From Zelonia costaricensis (Eukaryota; Euglenozoa; Kinetoplastea; Trypanosomatida; Trypanosomatidae): a stretch of 11,694 nucleotides of DNA. How positions within the stretch are numbered: position 1 is the stretch's first letter; each line of letters starts with the position of its first letter. This document shows positions 1 to 7,516 of this stretch, piece after piece. Made by a program: the position numbers and the translations under genes. Below the pieces are notes generated by a model. The model did not search any database, was not told the origin of the DNA, and worked only from the letters and a program-made list of their open reading frames with translations. The stretch covers positions 1 to 11,694 of the forward strand of contig JASAOO010002863.1 in assembly GCA_030849075.1 (NCBI GenBank), in the 5' to 3' direction.

Positions 1-773
1 ACGCCAGCGGCCACCGCACCATCACTGTGCGTCTCGCGCCAGTCCATGTATCTCCGGCTGTCTCCAGATGCACGACGCACCCGAGCAGGAGCGCAGTCGA
101 GGAGTCCTCGACGCTGCTCCGTCTTCGCCGTGTCAGCTGCTTTCGCTCTTCTACGTCTCGAGAAACCTCATCCAGCGCGGAAGAGGGGGAAAGGACGGCC
201 GGGGGGGCACAGTGAACCACCCACGATCGTCACAGCGCGACGTAACAGCGAGAATGTGGAGAAGGTGGTACACACCCAGCAACAACAACACAGAGATGAC
301 GCGCTTTGGTAAGTGATCGGGTCTGGTCTAAACCGAGGAGGGGAAAGGGTGGCGTTGATACACAACACGGCAACGCGCTGTACGAAACGTTAAATTGAAG
401 GGAAAGAAACGGGAGCCAGCAGACCGCTGCGCACCGTCAAGCCCGAAGCTGGGCCTCGCCTCACTCCAACCCAACACTCCCTCCCTCCCCCCCCTCCCCG
501 CGTCTCTCAACGCAGCTCGTCGTCCTTTCCTGCGACGCTGCGGCACGACGCCGCACTGCTGTTCACGTTGGACGCACGTGAGAGACCGAGCAGTGCGGAC
601 GGCGACAAGATACACGCTCACACATACACGTGGAGAGAGGTCAGCAGCGCAGCGAGGTTGGAGGGGCGGGAAGAAACTGAAGAAGCAAGGGGCAGCTATA
701 GCGCCGTCCACCTCGTCGCCGCGTGTAGTCCCCCCCCCGCCCCCCTCAAACTTCAGCTTTGCGAGCATGACAG
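1..773 (-). other. 3' flank / probable 3' UTR of the kinesin gene
   Basis: No reading frame here resembles a protein on either strand; the open frames are Arg/Ser/Pro-rich by-products of base composition. Read on the minus strand this is sequence downstream of the kinesin stop codon, so it should hold its 3' UTR and perhaps the start of the next intergenic region. A G-rich stretch on the coding strand at 730-745 (six G, one C, nine G) lies about 30 nt after the stop. The poly(A) site cannot be placed from sequence alone. Confidence 0.6.
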
Positions 774-3700
774 TCACATGTTCGTGACGCGCTTCACAGA
801 GGTTCCGATGTACGTCTCCTGCACGCGCGCCGCGAATCGCAACGAATTGAGGCTCTCCGGCGCATGCGCCCGCGCGTTCGAGACGGTCACAATCATGAGC
901 AGCTTCGCCCCCTTCGCGCCAAGGTAGTTCTGAAGCAGGTAGGTGAGCTTGCAGTTGCGCCACGGCACAACGGCGCCGCAGCGGAGGGCGCGGATGCACT
1001 TGCCGAGGTCCAGAAGCGAGCGGTTGATGTTCACCGCCTCCTTGAACTGCTTTCCCTGCACGCCGCTCTCGCTGACGCGCTCGCTGCCGGCGAGGTCGAT
1101 GAGGCACAGAACGCCGTCGCTCCGCTGCCGTATTGTCGCGTTCGTGCCCGCGATGTGCAGCGTGAAGAGACAGTGCGAGCGCGACGACGTGTCATTGAGG
1201 TCGGTTTTCGCGGTGCTGCGCTGCTGCACCGCCTGCTTGTACAGCTGCAGGAACTCCTCGATGCTCCGAAGCTTCTTCTCCACAACGTTAGTGATGTGCG
1301 TGCGGTCGCCGCTGTGCTTGATGACATGATGCGCGGCAGAGGAGGAGGCGTGGGAGGAGGAGGGAGAGACACTCGAGCCTGCAGTACAGCCGCTCGCCGG
1401 CGGAGGAGACTGCTGGCCCGACTGCCCCAGTTGCTGCTGCTGCTGTTGCTGCTGCAGCGCGGCCTCGTACCGCGCAGAGCCGCTCTGGAAGAGATCGCGG
1501 ATGTTGTCGTTGTAGATCTCGACGAAGGTGCACGACAGCTCGTACGTCCACCCCTCCCTGGCGAGCTCCGACTGACGCCGAAGCACCGTCTGCAAGGCAC
1601 GGGGTGTGACACCGTACGCGTCCGGCGACGCCCCAGCCACCTCGCCCTCCATCGTGAAGGTCTTGCCGCTGCCGGTCTGACCGTACGCAAATATGCAGAC
1701 GCGGTACCCATCGACGGCATTGCGCACCAGCGGCTCGACATCGCGGTACACCTCCGCCTGCCGCGCCTGCCCGGTGAAAACGCGATCGTAGGTGAAGGTC
1801 TCCGTGAAGCTGCTGAGCCCCGTGGAGGTGGCGTTGGTGCGGGTCTGGTGGATAGTGATGGCGCGGCCGAGGCCGTAGGGCAGCCCGCCCGCCTCATCCT
1901 CCTCTGCCACGGCAGCAGAGTCCCCCACCGCCTCCCGCTCCCCCGCGGACGTGGGAGCGGCATGCCCAGTGTCACCCCCTTCCTGCACGTCGACTTCGTC
2001 AGCACCAGCCAACGCCAGCGGGGGCGACGGCGCAGCGCGAAGGGCGGGAGACCTGCTCGCCAGCTGCGGTCCCCGGCCACCGTGCCGCAACAACGGCTGC
2101 GGCACCGACCCGACCTCAGCCGAGGCGGCGACGCGGTCTGGAAACGTGAAGACGCACGCGTCTGTGCCGGCCTCCGCGTCGCACTCCTCCGCCCCCATCC
2201 CGGCGGTAACACTGGAGCGGGTGGTGGAGCGCCCACTGGGCAGCCGGCCCGGCGCCGGTGCACGCCGCAGTGCAGACGGAGCGCCGGTGGAAGCGGCGCT
2301 GCCGGGCATCGACGTCGCCGCGGCCGTAGCGGCAGCTGCACGCACACCGGCAGAGAGCGACGCGGACTCGACGGAGCCACAGCGACTGGGCTGCGGGGAG
2401 CAACGCGGACCCGCGCCGTGCGTCCCGCTTCCGTCGTCTGGCACGGCGCCCGCCGTCGACTCGCGCGCTGGCGCCACGTCCTCTGCGCGGGCTGACGTGG
2501 ACGCTGGCAGAGTCACCCCCGCTAGCGGCGCCGCCACGCCCTTCACGCGGCAGTACACCCGGATGGAGCCCTTCAGCTCCTCGCAGAGCGAGAAGAGCTC
2601 CCGCCGCGCCACCTCCGTCTCCATCGCCGCAACCTCCGCCCGGTGCCGCTCCTTACGCAGCCGCTCCATCTCCACGACCAGCTCCTTCACCTCGCCCGTC
2701 AACCCGTACGTCGCATCCTTCATGCGCTCCTCCTCCTGCTGCAGTAACAGCAGCGCCGCGGCACGCGCTGCCGCCACGGCGTTGGCGCCGCGGACCTGCT
2801 CTGTCAGAGCCTCCTTCTCGTCTGTTGCGAGCACGATGGACTCCTCTGTGGCGTCCTGATCGCGGCGCAGCTGCAGCATTGTCTCCACGGAGACCCGCAC
2901 GCGGTCCAGCGCGCGCTGCTTCGCGGCCAGGCTGGCATCCTCGCGGTCGCGCAGGCGCTGCAGCATGCCGTTGAACCTTACCGCAGTGGCAGCGCGGTGC
3001 GCCTCGATGCGGGCCTTCTCCTGCTCGAACTCGGTGAGCATGCCTTCGATGGCGTCTTCCACGGCGTGTGCATCCACGTCTAGCTGCTGCGTGTACTGCG
3101 TCAGCAGCTCGAGGTCGCTCTCGAGCCGCTCCCGCTTGCTGCGCCACGTTGCCCACACCTGCCGCTCCGCCTCCGTCACCTGCGTTGGCCCACTGCGACG
3201 GTTCCCGCTGCCACGCTTCTCTGCCGCACCGGCAGGCAACGCCGACGCGGACGCCGCCGCGCTGCTTGCCGTCAGGCCACCCGCACGCGCGTGGGTGGGG
3301 GCGGCGGAGGTACCAGAGACAGCCCCGCCGCGCCCCCGCGCAGACGGCGTCGAAGCCGACGATGTCACGCCGGTCCGGCCCGACGGCAGCGACGTCGCGG
3401 ACGAAGACGGGGGCGGCTGTGGACGGGCGCGGCCATGCGCCAGACGCGCCGAGGTCGTGGACGTCGAAAGCGCGGAGCCGCCGCTGCTACCACTGTTGCG
3501 AGCCGAGGCGTTGGCGCTGCTGGCGTGCGAGGACGCAGCCGTCGAGCCGCCAAGCTTCGCCACACGCCCCGCCGCGTGCGCTGAGTGGTTTCGTGGTGGA
3601 GCGTGCCGAGGTGTGGGTGCCGTCGACCTGCACGTCTCTGGCCGCGCGCTGCAGCTCCGGTCCGACAGGGTGGTGTTCACCGAGCGTGGCTGCAGCGCAC

Positions 3701-3827
3701 TGTTGGTTGCGGAGTTCGAAGACGTCACGGCGGGGCCTGCCCCGTGACGTGCGGCCGTGCCGCCGCTGGCGCTGGTGTTCTCTGCGTCATCGACGTCGCT
3801 GCGCTCACGCTTCCGGTGGTGCAACAT
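774..3827 (-). CDS. Kinesin-14 type C-terminal motor kinesin, 1017 aa
   Basis: This is an ATP-driven microtubule motor with its catalytic domain at the C-terminus, the arrangement of kinesin-14 (Ncd/KIFC), a family that usually moves to microtubule minus ends and acts in spindles or transport. Residues 1-216 are low-complexity Ala/Ser/Gly/Thr/Arg with a basic start (HHRKRER). Residues about 218-416 form a Glu/Arg/Ala-rich predicted coiled coil. The kinesin-14 neck-motor junction ELKGSIRVYCRV begins at 417. The P-loop GQTGSGKT is at 716-723, switch I NDTSSRSH at 878-885, switch II DLAGSE at 911-916 and NINRSL at 933-938, so the nucleotide site looks intact. The protein ends about 20 residues after the last motor helix (SLRFAARV, 995-1002). 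Oddities are a ~225-residue insert (431-655), a polyQ insert (785-834), and RVKG where RVRP is usual. The start is the first ATG after the predicted splice acceptor, with an in-frame stop upstream at 3858-3860. Motor identity is certain; direction and cargo are inferred. Confidence 0.96.
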   Translation of the reverse strand: MLHHRKRERSDVDDAENTSASGGTAARHGAGPAVTSSNSATNSALQPRSVNTTLSDRSCSARPETCRSTAPTPRHAPPRNHSAHAAGRVAKLGGSTAASSHASSANASARNSGSSGGSALSTSTTSARLAHGRARPQPPPSSSATSLPSGRTGVTSSASTPSARGRGGAVSGTSAAPTHARAGGLTASSAAASASALPAGAAEKRGSGNRRSGPTQVTEAERQVWATWRSKRERLESDLELLTQYTQQLDVDAHAVEDAIEGMLTEFEQEKARIEAHRAATAVRFNGMLQRLRDREDASLAAKQRALDRVRVSVETMLQLRRDQDATEESIVLATDEKEALTEQVRGANAVAAARAAALLLLQQEEERMKDATYGLTGEVKELVVEMERLRKERHRAEVAAMETEVARRELFSLCEELKGSIRVYCRVKGVAAPLAGVTLPASTSARAEDVAPARESTAGAVPDDGSGTHGAGPRCSPQPSRCGSVESASLSAGVRAAAATAAATSMPGSAASTGAPSALRRAPAPGRLPSGRSTTRSSVTAGMGAEECDAEAGTDACVFTFPDRVAASAEVGSVPQPLLRHGGRGPQLASRSPALRAAPSPPLALAGADEVDVQEGGDTGHAAPTSAGEREAVGDSAAVAEEDEAGGLPYGLGRAITIHQTRTNATSTGLSSFTETFTYDRVFTGQARQAEVYRDVEPLVRNAVDGYRVCIFAYGQTGSGKTFTMEGEVAGASPDAYGVTPRALQTVLRRQSELAREGWTYELSCTFVEIYNDNIRDLFQSGSARYEAALQQQQQQQQLGQSGQQSPPPASGCTAGSSVSPSSSHASSSAAHHVIKHSGDRTHITNVVEKKLRSIEEFLQLYKQAVQQRSTAKTDLNDTSSRSHCLFTLHIAGTNATIRQRSDGVLCLIDLAGSERVSESGVQGKQFKEAVNINRSLLDLGKCIRALRCGAVVPWRNCKLTYLLQNYLGAKGAKLLMIVTVSNARAHAPESLNSLRFAARVQETYIGTSVKRVTNM
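1431..1454 (-). repeat. CAG/CAA repeat encoding eight glutamines in the kinesin motor
   Basis: Eight consecutive Gln codons (six CAG, two CAA) encode residues 792-799, inside a low-complexity insertion after the conserved VEIYNDNIRDL segment. Such a tract may vary in length between strains. It lies within an otherwise conserved motor domain. Confidence 0.9.
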
Positions 3828-4019
3828 CGGGTGTAATCTAGATTTGAGAAAAACTATTTAAAAAAAGGAGAGTGCCCGAGCAGCGATGCAGCCGTGACGG
3901 GGCCGGGATGTACGGTGCTCTCAGACGCGACGTGGACACGGCGGCAGAGCGTGGCTGGGTGACACTTGCGCTGCGGAAGCCAAGGAAGAGACGGAGGGAA
4001 GATCAACACGGCGAGTCGG

Positions 4020-4064
4020 CTGGCAAAAAAGGAAGAAAGCGTCAGAAGAAAAAGGCGTAAGGAG
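4020..4064 (-). promoter_or_regulatory. Predicted polypyrimidine tract and spliced-leader acceptor for the kinesin gene
   Basis: On the minus strand a T/C-rich tract (4064-4024) is followed by GCCAG, placing a candidate AG acceptor at 4021-4020. This would give a 5' UTR of about 192 nt. No ATG occurs between it and the kinesin start at 3827, which supports both the acceptor and the start. Closer AGs also follow T-rich stretches (for example near 3854-3855), so a shorter leader is possible. Confidence 0.45.
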
Positions 4065-4101
4065 CGTCTGCAGGTCTGCGTCTATAGTGTAGTCTGTGTG
4101 C

Positions 4102-4123
4102 GTGTGTGTGTGTGTGTGTGTGT
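4102..4123. repeat. (GT)11 microsatellite
   Basis: Uninterrupted (GT)11 on the plus strand, so (CA) on the coding strand. It lies about 80 nt upstream of the predicted kinesin splice acceptor. Confidence 0.97.
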
Positions 4124-4304
4124 TTGTGCGGGCGTGTGTCGAACGCGTTTGCAGCACAGGAGAAGTGAATTAACGTGATCTAGAAAAGAGAGAGACCGAG
4201 AAGATGTAGTCTAGCACGCAGCGTACGAGTCTAGGAAGCCACCACAGCACCCGCACAAGACGGAGAAAGGTACGGTGAGAGCGCGTGTCTGCCTTCCCCT
4301 CACT

Positions 4305-4340
4305 CTGTGTATGTATGTGTGTGTGTGTGTATGTGTGTAT
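4305..4340. repeat. Imperfect TG-rich microsatellite
   Basis: TG repeat on the plus strand interrupted by several TATG units; it reads as CA with interruptions on the coding strand. Confidence 0.9.
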
Positions 4341-4806
4341 TGGCAAGAATTCACCGCGCGGGTTCAAGTACACGGACCGATGTGCTTCTCCATCCAAGCA
4401 GCGTGTCGAAAGGGTGACGTGAGCGCGTGCGGTTGTGGCATGTTGATGAAGCAGAGCGACGGAGTCCAGACAGCCCAAAGTTGGAAAGAAGGAGTGGTGG
4501 AAGAGAGAGCGACGATCAAGGTCCTGCATGCAGGCTATAGCATGACGGCGGATGTCCACTAAGCACACGCAGCACCACGTGCATCAGAAAAAAGTGTGCT
4601 GTGGCAGCGCACTTGACTCTCCAGGACTGCGCGCACGCATCAGCTCGGTCACGTGTGCATGTCGGCGGCGCCATATGGAGAGGACGAGGCTGGGCACCGA
4701 CACGCACACCACAGTCCACCCCCCACGCCAAGTCGACTCTGACTGGCCGTCGTGTAATGCAAGGCCCACGTCATCGTGCGCTTGATGCCAGCCGTTTTCC
4801 CTCTTT

Positions 4807-4830
4807 GTGTGTGTGTGTGTGTGTGTGTGT
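4807..4830. repeat. (GT)12 microsatellite
   Basis: Uninterrupted (GT)12 on the plus strand, (AC)12 on the coding strand. It lies in the 3' flank of the CFAP96-like gene and is exactly complementary in type to the repeat just after that gene's stop codon. Confidence 0.97.
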
Positions 4831-4892
4831 CTTCATTGAGAAATGCCCACTCGTCACCTGTCACTTGTGCCGAGCCTGAAGGACACGAGTGA

Positions 4893-4904
4893 GGGGGGGG
4901 GGGG
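4893..4904. repeat. Homopolymer of 12 G
   Basis: Run of twelve G on the plus strand (C on the coding strand). The exact length of such runs is often uncertain in assemblies. Confidence 0.85.
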
Positions 4905-5502
4905 CGAAAGGGAGTGGGCAGAACCCGAGCTGGACACCGACGCCGCGTGCACAGAGCCGACAAACGCAAAAAGCGGCCGTGCCCCCGCGCGTGAGGGAAG
5001 CAGGACGCGGCGGGCACAAACTGGGTGCAGAGCTAAACCCACAAACACACAACCAAACACATAGTCGCACGTCTCGGGCGAGCGTGCGGCCCGCATTGGG
5101 CCCATCTGCATTAGCTCGTAAGTGTACATGGAGTGAGGAAAGAGGGTACAGAGCTCAAACGCAATGAAGTGTACACAAGACAGTGCCAACCACCTCCGTC
5201 GTGCTGATGCGGACGGCGTTGGTGAAGCCGTCCGCCTCAACACGGGAAAGGCGATGGCGCGCCGCAGTCACGAGCATCTCTCGCGCTGCACTGTACATGG
5301 AAGCAGAAGGGGGGAAGGAGACAGAGGGAGCACAACAGCGGGACTGCTGCCTGCGGACAGCGGCGTTGAGGCAGCCTTCAAAGCCCCGGATAGCTCCGCT
5401 GCACGGCACGCAAAGGGAGGAGAGCGACCATCGGTGGGGAGGGAAGGAGCTGACGAGGCGCACCTCTGCTGCTCCTGGTCAACAGACACACGCAAGCAGG
5501 TG

Positions 5503-5524
5503 CACACACACACACACACACACA
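5503..5524. repeat. (CA)11 microsatellite just after the CFAP96-like stop codon
   Basis: Uninterrupted (CA)11 on the plus strand, so (UG)11 in the transcript. It begins 35 nt beyond the stop codon of the CFAP96-like gene, almost the same spacing as the equivalent repeat after the methyltransferase gene. Confidence 0.97.
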
Positions 5525-5559
5525 GATGCAAATGTCCTGTCCATCAAGCTTGGCCGGTG

Positions 5560-6426
5560 TCACACGCGCTTGAAGACAATGCTCTGCGTGTACCAGAAGT
5601 TGTCGTTGCGCGAGCTGGGCAGGAACACGGCGTCGGACGGCTTTTTCACGTACTCCTTGGGCTCCTTGCGCGGGTCGTAGCCGCGGTACGGGTCCTCCCA
5701 GTACTCCATCGTAATCGGCTTGTCCTCCACGTAGCCGGCGGGGCGCCAGGGCTGCTCGATGCGGAAGTGCGTGAAGACGCGCTCGGGCCGCTTCTCCTGG
5801 AATGGCACTGTCATGATGTAGCACCGCGACGTCCCGGTGGCGGGGCTCTCATCAAATGTGAAGCCTTCCCGCCCCGTCGGGTGGAAGGGCTCCGCCGGCA
5901 TCCTCTTCTTCCACTCCTCGCGCTGCAGCCGCGCGTTGATGCGGGGCTGTTCGTAGATGGTGGCGATGTAGTCGTTGCCTAGGTCGGATAGCGTGACGTG
6001 CGCGTAGCCGTAGCCGCTGCCCTTCGCCGCCGGTGACGTGAAGACGCCGCGCGGTGCGACCTGGCGCTTGGCGACGGCGTCGTCGTGCCGCTGCGGATGG
6101 TCGGGCATGTGCGGGTACGGCGTGGTCTGGATGCAGCCGTAGTACGAGCCCAGCCCAGCCGCGTCGCGCGCCGGGGAGCTGTACACGAAGCCGTTGGGCG
6201 TCAAGTTCTTTTTTGTGCTCTCCAGCTGCTGACGCCGCCGCACCGTCTCCGGGTCACCGCCGCGCTCGCCGTTCCAGAAGTGCGTTGCCTGCTTGTCGAA
6301 GAGGGCGTCCGGGTTCGTGCCCGTCTTGGGCCGCGACACGAGAAACGTGGCCCCGTGCGTGCGGGCATCGATGGGCTTCTTGTACCGGTCCCCCAGCCCG
6401 AGGTACGACGGGATCGAGAACACCAT
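5560..6426 (-). CDS. CFAP96 (UPF0602/C4orf47) family cilia/flagella protein, 288 aa
   Basis: A probable flagellum- or basal-body-associated structural protein with no enzymatic motifs. The call rests on collinear matches, recalled rather than searched, to the animal CFAP96 family: GLGDRYKKPI near the N-terminus (10-19), KKNL at 72-75, the hallmark GLGSYYG at 91-97, then KGSGYGYA at 135-142. Weaker matches follow, including the FHPTGREGF region (181-189) and a DPY-rich C-terminal part (245-260). Length is close to the roughly 300 residues of animal members. There is no signal peptide, membrane segment or coiled coil; the many Gly/Pro/Tyr residues suggest an extended protein lying along microtubules, which is inference. 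The start at 6426 is the first ATG after the candidate splice acceptors, and the next Met is residue 107. Family members are reported at cilia or centrosomes; the role in this organism is not shown by the sequence. Confidence 0.85.
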   Translation of the reverse strand: MVFSIPSYLGLGDRYKKPIDARTHGATFLVSRPKTGTNPDALFDKQATHFWNGERGGDPETVRRRQQLESTKKNLTPNGFVYSSPARDAAGLGSYYGCIQTTPYPHMPDHPQRHDDAVAKRQVAPRGVFTSPAAKGSGYGYAHVTLSDLGNDYIATIYEQPRINARLQREEWKKRMPAEPFHPTGREGFTFDESPATGTSRCYIMTVPFQEKRPERVFTHFRIEQPWRPAGYVEDKPITMEYWEDPYRGYDPRKEPKEYVKKPSDAVFLPSSRNDNFWYTQSIVFKRV

Positions 6427-6537
6427 GATGCCAGCGGGGCCAGAGGGGGGACGAGGGGGCGCGAAGGGAAAAGGGGGTGGGGGTAAAAAGGAAGAGTGTG
6501 AGAAGGCTTGGCTGCCTTGACTGCAGTGGGGCTAACT
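6427..6537 (-). promoter_or_regulatory. Candidate splice-acceptor cluster and pyrimidine-rich 5' UTR of the CFAP96-like gene
   Basis: On the coding strand several AG dinucleotides cluster at 6537-6507 (for example 6537-6536, 6533-6532 and 6522-6521), preceded by C/T-rich sequence. From 6506 to the ATG there is an 80-nt almost pure C/T stretch without any AG. The acceptor is therefore probably in the upstream cluster, giving a leader of roughly 80-110 nt with no upstream ATG. Confidence 0.35.
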
Positions 6538-6658
6538 CACAAGGTGGTGCAGAGTGTGCGAGGGGGGGGCCGCGCGACGCGCTTGATGAAGTCGCCAAAG
6601 AGTGCGTGAGAAAGGACGAGAGGGTAAAGACGGAGTGGAGATGAAGGAGTGCCGTGCA

Positions 6659-6680
6659 TGTGTGTGTATGTGTGTGTGGT
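6659..6680. repeat. Imperfect TG microsatellite
   Basis: TG repeat on the plus strand with one ATG interruption; CA-type on the coding strand, upstream of the CFAP96-like gene's candidate acceptors. Confidence 0.85.
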
Positions 6681-6749
6681 TGTCCGTTGCCCTTGTCGCG
6701 GCCCACAACCTGTTGACAGCCACAGCGTTCAGAGCATCAAGAGTGGTCC

Positions 6750-6865
6750 GTGCAACTGACACATTAGTGTGTGTGTGTGTGTGTGTTCACGGTTTGTGAT
6801 ACTTCGCTTTCCCTGTTTTATTCGTGCGGCACGCTTCCCTCCTGAGATGCNGTGCAACTGACACA

Positions 6866-6899
<34 letters not shown>

Positions 6900-6962
6900 C
6901 ACGGTTTGTGATACTTCGCTTTCCCTGTTTTATTCGTGCGGCACGCTTCCCTCCTGAGATGC
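6750..6962. repeat. Direct tandem duplication of ~101/111 bp around one N
   Basis: Copy 1 (6750-6850) and copy 2 (6852-6962) share the same flanks, starting GTGCAACTGACACATTA and ending CTCCTGAGATGC. They differ only in the internal GT run: (GT)10 at 6767-6786 versus (GT)15 at 6869-6898. The single undetermined base at 6851 sits exactly at the junction. By eye the rest of the copies is identical. This is either a recent duplication or an assembly join between two overlapping contig ends. Confidence 0.95.
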
Positions 6963-7141
6963 CATGCGACGTGGCAGCGCTCACATTGGCGCGCCGTACC
7001 GTCCATGTGGAAAGGCGGACAGGGAGAGAAAGGGGGGAAGACGAGGAGGAAGGAAGGGGGGGGGCGAGCCAGCACGCACGTCGACAAGGCAGGGGTGTGA
7101 CGTAAACCGAAAAGACTCATGGATAAAGTGCAGCAGACACG

Positions 7142-7156
7142 CACACACACACACAC
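7142..7156. repeat. Short (CA)7 microsatellite
   Basis: About seven CA units on the plus strand, UG in the transcript, within the 3' flank of the methyltransferase gene. Confidence 0.9.
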
Positions 7157-7458
7157 GTCCACGCCCGAGGAGGGTGGCTCACGTCAACACACGTAGACAC
7201 TTAGTTTAACAGAGAGAGAGAGAGACGGTCTGCACAGGAGCAGTGAAGTCTGGCACGTACGTCGAGACCGACAATGACGAGTGTGTTGTGTGGGGGGAGA
7301 GGAAAGGAAGGCGAAGAGAGCGAGGGAGGTGAAGAAGTGGGGGACGGGGGAAGGGTGCGCGGGGAGCGGGGAGCGGGGACGAGGCACTGCGGAGCGGAAG
7401 CTGGGGGCAAAAGGAACACGAAACGCGACATGCGAAAGAACGCATCAACTTCCTTCGT

Positions 7459-7482
7459 ACACACACACACACACACACACAC
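7459..7482. repeat. (AC)12 microsatellite just after the methyltransferase stop codon
   Basis: Uninterrupted (AC)12 on the plus strand, (GU)12 in the transcript, starting 34 nt beyond the stop codon. Its position and type mirror the repeat after the CFAP96-like gene. Confidence 0.97.
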
Positions 7483-7516
7483 TTGGGCGCGCGCTTCTCC
7501 TCTCTTCTCCTCTCCA

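Larger units (their letters stand above)
3828..5559 (-). other. Intergenic region: 3' flank of CFAP96-like gene and 5' flank of kinesin gene
   Basis: About 1.7 kb with no credible gene. Open frames on both strands are short, lack recognisable domains and are full of His-Thr or Cys-Val runs from dinucleotide repeats. On the coding strand the part near 5559 is CFAP96 3' UTR, and the part near 4019-3828 is the likely kinesin 5' UTR. Contents listed separately are four TG/CA repeats, a 12-base homopolymer and a polypyrimidine tract with a candidate acceptor. I could not test for degenerate SIDER retroposons, which are common in Leishmania 3' UTRs. Confidence 0.65.
6427..7516 (-). other. Intergenic region: 3' flank of methyltransferase gene and 5' flank of CFAP96-like gene
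   Basis: About 1.1 kb without a credible gene. It contains TG/CA microsatellites, a GA repeat at 7211-7225 (CT on the coding strand), a ~100-bp tandem duplication around an N, and the acceptor cluster of the next gene. Open frames here are short and dominated by Cys-Val or His-Thr repeats. Confidence 0.65.

Noticed and set aside
1031..2380. Minus-strand open frame of 449 codons
   Set aside because: Shifted frame within the kinesin gene; Arg/Ser/Pro-rich and without family resemblance.
864..2495. Plus-strand open frame of 543 codons
   Set aside because: It lies antisense to the kinesin motor, whose conserved motifs are unambiguous on the other strand. The translation is Arg/Ala/Leu-rich with no domain, as expected from GC-rich codon bias.
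4170..4568. Minus-strand open frame of 132 codons in the intergenic region
   Set aside because: Contains a His-Thr run from a TG repeat, no recognisable motif and no clear start context.
5164..5982. Plus-strand open frame of 272 codons
   Set aside because: It overlaps the CFAP96-like gene antisense and reads through a CA repeat as His-Thr; no family match.
6750..6962. Possible CRISPR-like or transposon terminal repeats
   Set aside because: Only two directly adjacent copies with no spacer, open frame or target-site structure; a duplication or assembly join explains it.
6787..7105. Short open frames crossing the N at 6851
   Set aside because: They are made of GT-repeat Cys-Val or His-Thr runs and include an undetermined residue; not credible genes.
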